Positions 29,160-38,100 of a stretch of 64,000 nt of DNA are shown piece after piece. The translations under genes were made by a program, and so were the position numbers. The notes beneath the pieces are model-generated. The model worked only from the letters and a program-made list of their open reading frames with translations, was not told the origin of the DNA and ran no database searches. Origin of the DNA: Altererythrobacter epoxidivorans (GTDB taxonomy: Bacteria > Pseudomonadota > Alphaproteobacteria > Sphingomonadales > Sphingomonadaceae); assembly GCF_001281485.1 (NCBI RefSeq), contig NZ_CP012669.1:682001-746000 (forward strand), given 5' to 3'. How positions within the stretch are numbered: position 1 is the stretch's first letter; the number at the start of each line of letters is the position of its first letter.

Positions 29160-29185
29160 CGCATAGGCAATTTCCTAAAAATGCG
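29160..29185. promoter_or_regulatory. Candidate TetR operator between SDR and TetR genes
   Basis: Nested inverted repeats in the divergent intergenic region: CGCAT (29160-29164) against ATGCG (29181-29185), and inside them TAGG (29164-29167) against CCTA (29174-29177) around CAATTT. It lies about 38 nt before the TetR start. The assignment is inference from position. Confidence 0.35.
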
Positions 29186-29222
29186 ACTGGCGCAAAATTC
29201 GGACTTGGAATAGGTTGACCGC

Positions 29223-30419
29223 ATGGGGATCGCCGGGAAGAGGGCGCGGCGCTTTGCTGACCGCAGGGACGACATCATCGATGTCGCGTCAGCCCTTTTG
29301 AACAGCGAGGGTGCGCAAGGGCTGCGACTGGCAGATGTCGCGAGCAAGGTCGGTCTCGATATCTCATCGCTCGGATATTACTTCCCGAAGAAGGATGCTC
29401 TCGTCGCAGCCTGCCTCGAGCGTTCGATCAACTGGCTTGAACGCTCGGTCGCAGAAGCGGCGCAGGAAGCGGACGAACGTGCGAAGGTGGCCGCTCTTAT
29501 TGACGCGCAGTTCGCCCTATTTGCCCGCCAGAACGCCGGCGGCACGCAGCTGGCGCTGCTATCGGATCTTCCGTCGATTGCCGACGGGGCGCGAAAACCG
29601 CTGGAGGAAAATCTCGACAAGGCGGTTCGGACGATCGCCGGATTCTTCCCTGCCGGTAAGCCTGGCCGATCAAGGGCAGAGCAATTGCTTGCGAGCAATA
29701 TTCTGGCCAGCAACATCTTCTGGCTGCCCGCCTGGCAATATGGATGCTCGCCGAAGGATTATGCGCGCACCAGCCGCAACCTTGTCGATCTCTTTGATCA
29801 TGGCTTCCTGGATGACGTTCGCGAGACCGGCGAAATCCCGTCACTCGAACTCGATGCCGGGCAAAAGGATGCAAGGACAGCATTCCTCGAGGCGGCGACA
29901 CGCCTCATCAACCGTTACGGCCACAACGGCGCCAAGGTCGAACGGATAGCTGCAGAGCTGGGACTGAGCTCGGGCAGTTTCTACCACCATCTGCGGACAA
30001 AGTCGGAACTCGTGGTCGCCTGTTTCGAAGCCAGTTTCGATGTTTTCGAAAGGGCTTTCGATCTCGCCGGGAGCGAGGAGACGCAAGGTGCGTCGCTGGC
30101 CACTGCAACCTCCGCGATTGCGATGTACCAGCTTACTGCGGATGCACCGCTGCTGCGCATCGGAAGCTATCAGATCCTGCCGGACGAGCTTCGGCGGGAT
30201 ATGTTCACGCGATCGACGCAGCTGGTGAACCGCGTCGCCGGCATGATTTCGGATGGAATTGCCGATGGTTCGGTCAGGCATTGCGATCCCCGCATTGCCG
30301 CGCAGTATTATCTCGCCACGGTTCATGGCTTCAGCGACCTGCGCGATTGGTCGTCGGGTGAAGATGCACCCCGGCTAGTGAGCAAGCTCCTCCACGCATT
30401 GGCCAAGGGCGCAATTTAA
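29223..30419 (+). CDS. Tandem TetR/AcrR transcriptional regulator (two HTH units)
   Basis: 398 aa, about twice a normal TetR. The first unit starts DRRDDIIDVASALLNSEGAQGLRLADVASKVGLDISSLGYYFPKKDALVAACLE (about 13-66), a typical N-terminal HTH. A second complete HTH follows at about 218-268: RTAFLEAATRLINRYGHNGAKVERIAAELGLSSGSFYHHLRTKSELVVACFE. Each is followed by a helical ligand/dimer region. The gene is divergent from the SDR-TonB-MFS block, whose expression it probably controls in response to the imported compound or its CoA ester. Confidence 0.9.
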   Translation: MGIAGKRARRFADRRDDIIDVASALLNSEGAQGLRLADVASKVGLDISSLGYYFPKKDALVAACLERSINWLERSVAEAAQEADERAKVAALIDAQFALFARQNAGGTQLALLSDLPSIADGARKPLEENLDKAVRTIAGFFPAGKPGRSRAEQLLASNILASNIFWLPAWQYGCSPKDYARTSRNLVDLFDHGFLDDVRETGEIPSLELDAGQKDARTAFLEAATRLINRYGHNGAKVERIAAELGLSSGSFYHHLRTKSELVVACFEASFDVFERAFDLAGSEETQGASLATATSAIAMYQLTADAPLLRIGSYQILPDELRRDMFTRSTQLVNRVAGMISDGIADGSVRHCDPRIAAQYYLATVHGFSDLRDWSSGEDAPRLVSKLLHALAKGAI

Positions 30420-30477
30420 CCGGCAGGGTACTCGCGACTGCTTGCGGCGGTTGTCCGGACCTGCTCAAACGCGCTGC

Positions 30478-30939
30478 ATGCCCGGGATTGCTTCCAAAAT
30501 TCGCACGGCATCGAAAATGCCTATCGCAGACTGGGGCATGTTCTTCGAGGCCGGGTTGCAGCTGGTCGCAGCCGCGATCATCGTACGGTCACGGCCAACG
30601 CGACGCTGGACACAGAATCCGCTACAATCCGCACCTGATCAGACCGACCCTCGCGAAATTTCGACTGAAACGAAAGCGACCGTCGACCGGGTGAGGAGAG
30701 CCATCGCGCGCTTTTCCCAGATTGCGCCAGCTATCTTCATTTGCCTGCCACAGGCGATTGCGGCCCGGCGGATGCTCAAGCGGCGCGGGATCAACTCGGC
30801 ACTTTATTGCGGAACCCGGCAGGACGGATCAGGCGAGAGGGAGTTCCACGCCTGGCTGAAAGTCGGCGAGAAATGGGTCGTCGGCCACTGCGACGAAAAT
30901 TCTTACGCAGTCTTCGTGCCCGGTGGGGCCGGCGACTGA
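30478..30939 (+). CDS. Lasso peptide biosynthesis B2-like (transglutaminase-like) protein, orphan
   Basis: About 153 aa. The N-terminal helix region (MFFEAGLQLVAAAIIV) and the C-terminal block CLPQAIAARRMLKRRGINSALYCGT...GEREFHAWLKVGEKWVVGH match the transglutaminase-like peptidase domain of lasso B2 leader peptidases. Candidate catalytic Cys is in FICLPQA and His in FHAW; the third residue is less clear (DENSYAVF). No asparagine-synthetase-like C gene, RRE protein or precursor was seen nearby. Function in this context is unknown. The start is uncertain (ATG at 30517 also fits). Confidence 0.65.
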   Translation: MPGIASKIRTASKMPIADWGMFFEAGLQLVAAAIIVRSRPTRRWTQNPLQSAPDQTDPREISTETKATVDRVRRAIARFSQIAPAIFICLPQAIAARRMLKRRGINSALYCGTRQDGSGEREFHAWLKVGEKWVVGHCDENSYAVFVPGGAGD

Positions 30940-30959
30940 AGGGACCTGACGAACGTCGC

Positions 30960-32228
30960 TTACTCGCCGAGATCCATGCCGGTGATGCTGCGCAGTCCGT
31001 AAGCGGCTGAAAGCAGGTTTCCGGCAGCGCGTATGCGAGCCGTTTCTGCCTCGATCGCTTCTCTCGACGCGTCAAGCAATGCGAGCTGCGGTTTCGCGTC
31101 GGCCTTTACCTCGAAACGCGTGCTGCGCAGCGCTTCTATGGTAGCGTTCGAACGCTTCTCTGCCGCGACCAGCATCGCGCGGGCAGCCTGCACCTGTTCG
31201 AAAGCCCTCACGGCCTGGATCTCGATATTCTGCTGCGCGAGCCGTGCATCGGCTGCAGCTGCGCGGGCCTCGGCCTCTGATCGGTCGAGTTTTGCGCTGT
31301 CGCGGCCGCCGGTGAAAAACTTCCACTGGCCGCGCACGCCGACACTGCCGCTGTCGGCCTTGTATCCGGGAAAGAACTGGTCGCGGACAGTCGACGCTTC
31401 TGCATAAGCGGCAACGGTCGGCATCCGCTCTGCCTTGGCCGCACGTACCCCTGCCTCCGCGATTTCTGCCGCCTTGCGCGCCTGCGCCAGTTGCGGATTG
31501 TCGGCCACCGCCAGCACTGCGGCCTGGTCTGCCGATGCAGGTACGGGCGGGGGAGGGGGTAGCTCGGCGTCGACGGAAATGGATCGCCCTGCAAGCTGCG
31601 ACAGACGGGCTTCAGCCTCGGCAAGAGTGCCTTGCGCTCCCGCAAGTCCGGCCTCTGCCTCTGCAAGGCGCGCCTCGGCCTGGCTGACATCGGTGGAGGT
31701 CGCTGCGCCGACCTTGAACATCAGGTGCGACTGGCGAAGAACTTCGGTCAGCATCCCGGTCATGGCAGTATAGCTTGCGACCTCCTGCTTGGCTGCGAGT
31801 GCCTGAGTGTATCCTGCAATTACCTGGAGCCGCAGGTCGAGCATGGCCGCCTGCGTGCCGATCCGCGCGATTTCAGCGCTGCCCTGGGCCTGGTCGATCG
31901 CAGCATCGATGCGGCCGCCGGTGAAAATTGGCCATTCCGCACCGACCTGTACAACGCGCGGTGTTACATTGTCCGCCATAAGCCCGAAGAAACCCTGCGG
32001 GTCGATGCGGCCATATCCCAACTGGCCCTGCACGCTTGCGCTAGGGCTACGTTCGGCACTCGCCTGACGCACGGCAGCATCGGCAGCATCTTCGCGTGCG
32101 CGTGCTGCCTCCAGCGCGGGAGAATGCTTGACTGCGAGCGCAATCGTTTCGTCGAGCGTTTCGGCGCTGAGAGGCGCCGCGACGATTGCAGCTGCAAGCG
32201 CGCCTGAAACAGTTACGAGTTTCCGCAT
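30960..32228 (-). CDS. TolC family outer-membrane efflux protein
   Basis: 422 aa. Signal peptide MRKLVTVSGALAAAIVAAPLSA. Two internally repeated OEP halves are seen, each with long Ala/Glu/Gln-rich coiled coils; SPALEAARAREDAADAAVRQASAERSPSASVQGQLGY and NPQLAQARKAAEIAEAGVRAAKAERMPTVAAYAE are the start of each repeat. It forms the trimeric outer-membrane channel of a tripartite pump. It is the last gene of the minus-strand SQR-DUF2892-tolC set. The matching adaptor and RND pump are in the divergent operon from 34144. Confidence 0.92.
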   Translation of the reverse strand: MRKLVTVSGALAAAIVAAPLSAETLDETIALAVKHSPALEAARAREDAADAAVRQASAERSPSASVQGQLGYGRIDPQGFFGLMADNVTPRVVQVGAEWPIFTGGRIDAAIDQAQGSAEIARIGTQAAMLDLRLQVIAGYTQALAAKQEVASYTAMTGMLTEVLRQSHLMFKVGAATSTDVSQAEARLAEAEAGLAGAQGTLAEAEARLSQLAGRSISVDAELPPPPPVPASADQAAVLAVADNPQLAQARKAAEIAEAGVRAAKAERMPTVAAYAEASTVRDQFFPGYKADSGSVGVRGQWKFFTGGRDSAKLDRSEAEARAAAADARLAQQNIEIQAVRAFEQVQAARAMLVAAEKRSNATIEALRSTRFEVKADAKPQLALLDASREAIEAETARIRAAGNLLSAAYGLRSITGMDLGE

Positions 32229-32236
32229 TCTATCTC

Positions 32237-32440
32237 TCAACGAAACGCGCAGCCTTCTGCCACGCCCAGCTTGCGGAAGATTATCGCCGCCGGGCAAAAG
32301 CCGGTGAAGCTGGATTGGAGCATATTGACGCCCGCAAAGATCGTCAGCGCGATCCACCACGGGTTCACGGTAACAGACAGGATTGCGCTGAGTGTCACCA
32401 CCAGGCCTGCGAAGGCCAGGACTGCACGATCGAGGTTCAT
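32237..32440 (-). CDS. DUF2892 (YgaP-type) small membrane protein
   Basis: 67 aa with two hydrophobic segments: VLAFAGLVVTLSAILSVTV and WIALTIFAGVNMLQSSFTGFCPA. GFCP is the conserved DUF2892 motif. In YgaP the same segment is fused to a rhodanese domain and the protein is tied to sulfide or thiocyanate movement (known of the family). It lies between SQR and TolC; a second copy is at 41241. Confidence 0.85.
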   Translation of the reverse strand: MNLDRAVLAFAGLVVTLSAILSVTVNPWWIALTIFAGVNMLQSSFTGFCPAAIIFRKLGVAEGCAFR

Positions 32441-32453
32441 GGATTGGCTCCGG

Positions 32454-33731
32454 TCACATTTTCATTTTCTTGATGCCCAGCACATGGAGGGCGAGCTTTT
32501 CGTAGAAGGGTTCGCTCTCTCCTTTGCGAACCTTGCGCAGGAAGTATTTTTCGAACCCGATCTTGGCGAGATGGACCCATTTCCCGTCGGAAGCCCAATT
32601 GGTGTTCCGCGGCGGGATTTGCGGTTGGGCGACGAATGCCACGCCGCCATCGCCAAAGTCGGCAAGGCAGATCGCGTTCCACGTCGCTTCATGCGTGGGT
32701 TCCTGTCCGCCGAGGATTTCCTTCAGATTCTCTGCGATTGCGGTGACCATGCTTTCGATCATGAAGCCCGTTTTCGGAACGCCGACGGGGATCGGAGTCG
32801 GCCCGGTCGGTGCGATGGCGATGCAGACGCCGAGGGCGAACACGTTCGCATAGGTCGGGTTGCGCTGGTGCTTGTCGACGATCACGAAGCCGCGCGGATT
32901 GACCAGCCCCTCCAAGCCCATCAGCGCGGGCACACCGCGGAAGGGCGGCATGAGCATGCCCCAGCCGAAATCGAGGTCGTGCTTCTTCTTCTCGCTACCG
33001 TCCTCGTTCACCTCGGTGATGTGGATCCGCCCATCCTCGACGCTGTCGACCTTGGCGTTCGTGATCCACTTGATGTGTCGATCGCGCATTTCGGATTCGA
33101 GAAGGCCCTTGGTGTCGCCGACCCCGTCGAGGCCGAGGTGGCCGACATAAGGCTCCGGCGTGACGAAGGTCATCGGTATCTTGTCGCGGATCTTGCGGCG
33201 CTTCAGTTCGGTGTCGAGCACCATAGCCATTTCGTATGCAGGGCCGTAGCACGAGGCGCCCTGAGCGGCGCCGACCACGATCGGGCGGGGATTGGCGCAA
33301 AGTTCCTCGAATTTCTCGTAGGCTTCCGCGGCATGCGCCGTTTCGCAGATGGAGACTGTGTGTCGGCCGGGGCCGAAGCCTTCGATCTCGTCAAAGGCAA
33401 GGTCCGGACCGGTTGCAATTACCAGATAATCATATTCGATATGCGAGTCATCGTTCAACTCGATTCGGTTATTGGACGGATCGACCTTCTTTGCGCCGAC
33501 GCCGCTGTACTCGATACCGTGCTTCGCCATGACAGGGGGGAGGTGGACCTTGATCGCCTCCGGCTCTCGCCAGCCTACCGCTACCCAAGGATTCGAGGGC
33601 ACGAACCAATAGTCTTCGCCCTTGTTCACTACCGTGACGCGTGCCTTGCCCTTGGTGGCGCCGCGAATTTCGTAGGCTGCGATCGTGCCGCCGAGTCCGG
33701 CGCCCAGCACGACGATATGCGGTAACGACAT
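32454..33731 (-). CDS. sqr: Sulfide:quinone oxidoreductase
   Basis: 425-aa FAD enzyme that oxidises sulfide to sulfane sulfur or polysulfide and reduces quinone at the inner membrane. The N-terminal FAD motif VVLGAGLGGTIAAYE and the ATGPDLAF segment are clear. The three Cys used by membrane SQRs are present: Cys129 (VSICETAHA), Cys161 (AAQGASCYGPAYE) and Cys355 (WNAICLADFGD). The end (WVHLAKIGFEKYFLRK..SEPFYEKLAL) resembles Acidithiobacillus SQR closely. The start ATG at 33731 follows GGAAAGAG. Promoter shared with the rhodanese operon; a palindrome lies at 33760-33785. Confidence 0.93.
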   Translation of the reverse strand: MSLPHIVVLGAGLGGTIAAYEIRGATKGKARVTVVNKGEDYWFVPSNPWVAVGWREPEAIKVHLPPVMAKHGIEYSGVGAKKVDPSNNRIELNDDSHIEYDYLVIATGPDLAFDEIEGFGPGRHTVSICETAHAAEAYEKFEELCANPRPIVVGAAQGASCYGPAYEMAMVLDTELKRRKIRDKIPMTFVTPEPYVGHLGLDGVGDTKGLLESEMRDRHIKWITNAKVDSVEDGRIHITEVNEDGSEKKKHDLDFGWGMLMPPFRGVPALMGLEGLVNPRGFVIVDKHQRNPTYANVFALGVCIAIAPTGPTPIPVGVPKTGFMIESMVTAIAENLKEILGGQEPTHEATWNAICLADFGDGGVAFVAQPQIPPRNTNWASDGKWVHLAKIGFEKYFLRKVRKGESEPFYEKLALHVLGIKKMKM

Positions 33732-33759
33732 CTCTTTCCCTTCCTCATTTGGTCCTTGA

Positions 33760-33785
33760 CGAATATTACACATACACGATATTCG
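33760..33785. promoter_or_regulatory. Palindromic operator between SQR and rhodanese operons
   Basis: CGAATAT (33760-33766) and ATATTCG (33779-33785) form perfect 7-bp arms around 12 nt, in an 80-bp divergent intergenic region. AT-rich GAATAT palindromes of this type are bound by ArsR-family sulfide/persulfide sensors such as BigR and SqrR. The ArsR at 38838-39212 or the one at 44098-44427 is the likely binder (inference). Confidence 0.6.
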
Positions 33786-33811
33786 CAAGTCAATAATCGA
33801 AAGGACTTCGA

Positions 33812-34141
33812 ATGTTTGGCTTCGGCAAACGCAAACCGATACAGGAAATGACCCCTGGCGAGCTTTACGACCTGGTCGCCGACCGCAAGGCAATCGTCGT
33901 CGACGTGCGCGAACCGGGCGAGTTTGCCGGCGGCCACGTGCCGGGCGCGATCAACCTGCCGCTTTCGCGCTTTTCGCCCGAGCAGTTGCCGGATGCCGGT
34001 GACAAGACGATCGTGCTCAATTGTGCCGGCGGGGTCCGATCGGCCAAGGCGCTGCGGATGTGCGGCGATGTGCCTGTCGACACCCACCTTGCCGGAGGGA
34101 TGGGCGCATGGGGCCGGGCCGGGCTGCCCGTGGAGAGATGA
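33812..34141 (+). CDS. Rhodanese-like domain protein
   Basis: 109-aa single-domain sulfurtransferase. VVDVREPGEFAGGHVPGAINLP is the conserved CH2A/B segment. Cys71 in LNCAGGVRSAK is the persulfide-carrying residue with a 6-residue loop. A short basic N-terminus (MFGFGKRKPIQEM) precedes the domain. It would move sulfane sulfur made by SQR onto a thiol acceptor. First gene of a plus-strand operon with the pump genes and trxC; its stop lies 2 nt before the chosen adaptor start. Confidence 0.92.
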   Translation: MFGFGKRKPIQEMTPGELYDLVADRKAIVVDVREPGEFAGGHVPGAINLPLSRFSPEQLPDAGDKTIVLNCAGGVRSAKALRMCGDVPVDTHLAGGMGAWGRAGLPVER

Positions 34142-34143
34142 CA

Positions 34144-35157
34144 ATGATGACCGAACGAGGGATGAGCAGACGAGGGAGGCTGGTTGCACCGGTATTGACC
34201 GCCGTGGTCCTTTCGCTGGCCCTGCCAGCATGCAACGACGAAGCTGCCGAGCCGACCACAGAGCAGGTATCGGCCAAGGGCCCCGCAATCGTTCTCAAGC
34301 AAGTCGAGGTTCCGCAATGGACCTCCGTCAGCGCCGAAGTCGCGACGGTCGACCAGGCGCAGGCGACCGCCCGAATTCCCGGCATCCTGACCTCGCTTTC
34401 GGTCAGCGAAGGCGATTATGTGAAGAAGGGGCAGGCGATCGGTCGGATCGTCGATTCCCAACTCGGATACCAGTCGGCAGCACTTGGTGCGCAAGCTGTT
34501 CAGGCCGAGCAGGAACTGGCGCGGGTACGCTATCTCTACGACAACGGCGTTTACGCAAAGGCGCGCCTCCAGCAGGCTCAGGCAGCTGCCGCTGCCGCCC
34601 GCGCGCAACAGCAGGCGGTTCAGGCGGTTGCTGGGCAGGGCCTGGTTCTCGCCCCCGCGACTGGCCGAGTACTGATGGCTGATATTCCCGCCGGGTCTGC
34701 GGTTGCACCCGGCATGCCCATTGCGACGATCACCTCCGGTCCCGTCGTATTGCGGATGGACCTGCCGGAATCGCTAGCCTCGGATCTGCGCCCCGGTAGC
34801 ACAGTCCGTGTGACCGGCGAGGGCGAGGAGATTTTGACCGGCTCGATTTCGCGGGTTTATCCATCGGTCGTCGCCGGACAGGTCCGTGCCGATGCAACGG
34901 TTTCGGGCATCGACACAGGACTGATCGGGCGCCGTCTCTCGGCCGAAGTCGAAAGCGGGACCAAGTCCGCGCTTCTCGTGCCGGCCAACTATATCGTGAC
35001 CCGTTTCGGGGTCGATTATGTCACCGTCAGGACCGCTTCTGACACCGCAGCATTGGTCCCCGTGCAGGCCTCGCCCTCGAGCGAGGCCGGCAAGGTCGAA
35101 ATCCTTTCGGGCGTTTCTGCCGGCGACGTTCTCGTACTCCCAGCCAAGGCATCGTGA
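34144..35157 (+). CDS. RND efflux periplasmic adaptor (lipoprotein)
   Basis: 337-aa membrane-fusion protein. The signal peptide ends at a lipobox LALPAC, so it is a predicted inner-membrane-anchored lipoprotein. Barrel-sandwich/lipoyl halves are ARIPGILTSLSVSEGDYVKKGQAIGRI and VAPGMPIATI, with a helical hairpin between (YLYDNGVYAKARLQQAQAAAAAARAQQQAVQ). The ATG at 34144 is 8 nt after GGAG; an ATG at 34138 overlaps the rhodanese stop and sits too close. It joins TolC and the RND pump. Confidence 0.9.
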   Translation: MMTERGMSRRGRLVAPVLTAVVLSLALPACNDEAAEPTTEQVSAKGPAIVLKQVEVPQWTSVSAEVATVDQAQATARIPGILTSLSVSEGDYVKKGQAIGRIVDSQLGYQSAALGAQAVQAEQELARVRYLYDNGVYAKARLQQAQAAAAAARAQQQAVQAVAGQGLVLAPATGRVLMADIPAGSAVAPGMPIATITSGPVVLRMDLPESLASDLRPGSTVRVTGEGEEILTGSISRVYPSVVAGQVRADATVSGIDTGLIGRRLSAEVESGTKSALLVPANYIVTRFGVDYVTVRTASDTAALVPVQASPSSEAGKVEILSGVSAGDVLVLPAKAS

Positions 35158-38100
35158 TGAGCCTGGGCATATCCGGAAAGCTGACTCGGGCGACGATCAA
35201 TTCGCCTCTTACGCCGCTGATGCTTCTGGCATCCATCCTCGTCGGCCTGATCGCTACGATGACAATCCCGCGCGAGGAAGAACCGCAAATCAGCGTGCCG
35301 ATGGTCGATATCCAGGTCGCGGCCCCCGGACTTTCGGCAAGCGATGCGGTGGAGGTGGTGGCCAAGCCGCTCGAAACTATCGTTAAAAGCGTGGACGAAG
35401 TCGAACATGTTTACACGCAGGCCGAAGACAACGGCGTGATGGTCACTGCCCGGTTCAAGGTCGGATCGGATGCCGAGGATGCCGCAACGCGCATCCACGA
35501 AAAAATCCAGGCCAACATGGACCGTATCCCCGTCGGTATTCCGCCGCCGCATGTCACCGTGCGGGGCATCAACGACGTGCCGATTGTCGTCCTGACACTC
35601 AGCCCGGAACCGGATGCTCCAGGCGAATGGAACGACCAGTCGCTCTATGAGCTGGCCGATCGGTTGAGGACCGAGATTGCCAAGGTCGATGACGTTGGAC
35701 TTACCTTCATCGTGGGCGGTCAGGAACAGGCGATCCGCGTCGTTCCCGACCCCGCGAAACTTGCGGCAAAGCAAGTACCTTTGGGCAATGTGATCGAGGC
35801 TGCGACCCAGTCCAACCGTACTTTCCCCGTTGGGACCGTGCGCGAGAACGGGCTCGCAGCGACTGTGGTTGCCGGAAAAAACCTGACTGGCGCTGACGAT
35901 GTGCGCAGCCTGCAGGTGCGCGCGGTTACAGGTGCACCAGTCTATCTCAGCGATGTTGCGACCGTTACCGAAGAGCCCACGCAGAAGCAGGCCCGCGCCT
36001 GGCGCTGGTCGCGGCAGGACGAAAGCGGCAATTGGATGATGACCCCTGCAGTCAGCCTCGCGGTCGCGAAACGGGCAGGCGCTAACGCCGTGAATGTCTC
36101 GGATGCCGTGGTCGAGCGGGTAGAGGGGCTGAAGGGCGTCCTGATTCCGCAGGGTGTTTCGGTCGATGTCACCCGCAACTACGGGGAAACCGCCAATGAA
36201 AAAGCGAACGAGTTGCTGTTCCACCTCGCGCTCGCCACGGTTTCCATCGTCATCCTGATCGGTTTCGCGATCGGGTGGAGGGAAGCCGGCGTGACGGCCA
36301 TCGTCATTCCGACAACCATCCTGCTGACGATGTTCGCATCCAACATCATGGGCTTCACCATCAACCGCGTCAGCCTGTTCGCGCTCATCTTTTCGATCGG
36401 CATCCTCGTCGACGATGCAATCGTCATGATCGAAAATATCGCGCGCCACTGGGGAATGAATGATGGCCGGGACCGGCAGACTGCGGCGATCGAGGCCGTG
36501 GCAGAGGTCGGCAACCCGACGATCGTTGCTACATTGACGGTCGTTGCCGCCTTGTTGCCGATGTTGTTCGTTTCGGGCCTGATGGGGCCATACATGGCGC
36601 CGATCCCGATCAACGCGAGCGCTGCAATGGTGTTCAGCTTCTTCGTTGCTGTTATCATCGCGCCGTGGCTGATGATCCGCTTTGCGCGAAGGACTTTGGC
36701 ACATGGTCATGACGATGCCCATGGGGGCAAGCTGGGCGAATTGTATGGCCGGGTCGCGTCGCGCATCATTCGCGACAGAAAGTCGGCGCGCAATTTCCTG
36801 GTCGCCGTAGGCATTGCGACATTGCTCGCCTGCTCGATGTTCTACTTCAAGGCGGTGACGGTCAAACTGCTGCCGTTCGACAACAAGTCGGAAGTCCAGC
36901 TCGTCGTGGACCTGCCGGAAGGAACCAGTCTCGAAACGACATCCGGCGTGCTTGAACAGGCCGCGGCGGTGACGCGGAAATTGCCCGAAGTCGAATCGAT
37001 GGAAGCCTATGTCGGCACCAGCGCCCCATTCAATTTCAACGGCCTCGTCAGGCACTATTTCCTGCGTTCGAAGCCCTGGATGGGCGACCTGATGGTCACG
37101 CTTTCGGAAAAGGGCGAACGGTCGCGTTCGAGCCACGAAGTCGCAGTCGACCTTCGCGAAAGGCTGGCCGGTATCACCCTTCCGCAGGGCGGATCGATCA
37201 AGGTCGTCGAAACCCCTCCCGGCCCGCCGGTGATGGCCACCTTGCTCGCCGAAATATACGGCCCGGACGAAGCGACGCGCCGCGCCACGGCAGAGCAGGT
37301 CGAAAAGATCTTCCGTGATGTCCCGTTCATCGTCGACGTCGACAACAGCTTCGGTCAGCCGGTCCCGCAGTTGCGCCTGGTGCCCGATAGGGACCGCATC
37401 GATTATTACGGCCTTTCCGAACGCCAGATTTTTGACAGCATCGGGGCCCTGCTCGGCGATCAACGCGTCGGTTACTCCCCGCAGGGCCTCAGTCGTCCGC
37501 CGCTACCGATCCAGATTGGTCTGGACCAGTCGCAGCGCAGCTGGAGCAGCTCCTTGGGCGCTACCCCGGTCGCGGTGTCTCAAGGACCGATGGGCCCGCA
37601 ACTCATTCGCCTCGATCAGGTCGTCGATGTCTCCTACACCGAAGGAGGGCAATCGATTTTCCGCCGCGACGGCCGCGGGGCAGCAATGGTGACTGCCGAG
37701 TTGGCAGGGCGGTACGAGGCTCCGATCTACGGGATGTTCGAGGTGGATCAGGCGGTCGAGAACTTCGACTGGGCGGGCGCCGGCCTTCAGCAACCGGAAA
37801 TCCGCTTTAACGGACAACCCGAAAACGAGCTGGGCACGTCGATGCTGTGGGACGGTGAATGGGAGATCACCTGGGTGACCTTCCGGGACATGGGCGCTGC
37901 ATTCATGGTGGCCTTGCTCGGGATTTATGTCCTTGTCGTCGGCCAGTTCCGCAACTTCAAGATCCCGCTGGTCATCCTGACGCCGATCCCGCTCACGCTG
38001 GTCGGAATCGTTATCGGACATATGCTGTTCCAGGCCCCGTTCACCGCGACCAGCATGATCGGTTTCATCGCGCTTGCAGGGATCATCGTTCGCAATTCGA

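Noticed and set aside
30478..30939. A lasso-peptide biosynthetic cluster
   Set aside because: Only a B2-like gene is present; neighbours are a TetR regulator and TolC.
32454..33731. Reading SQR as flavocytochrome c sulfide dehydrogenase flavoprotein
   Set aside because: No signal peptide or cytochrome partner; the three-Cys pattern including Cys129 and Cys355 fits SQR.
35016..37463. 815-aa open frame antisense to the RND pump
   Set aside because: Shadow of the pump gene; composition (Arg, His, Asp) is typical of antisense frames in high-GC DNA.
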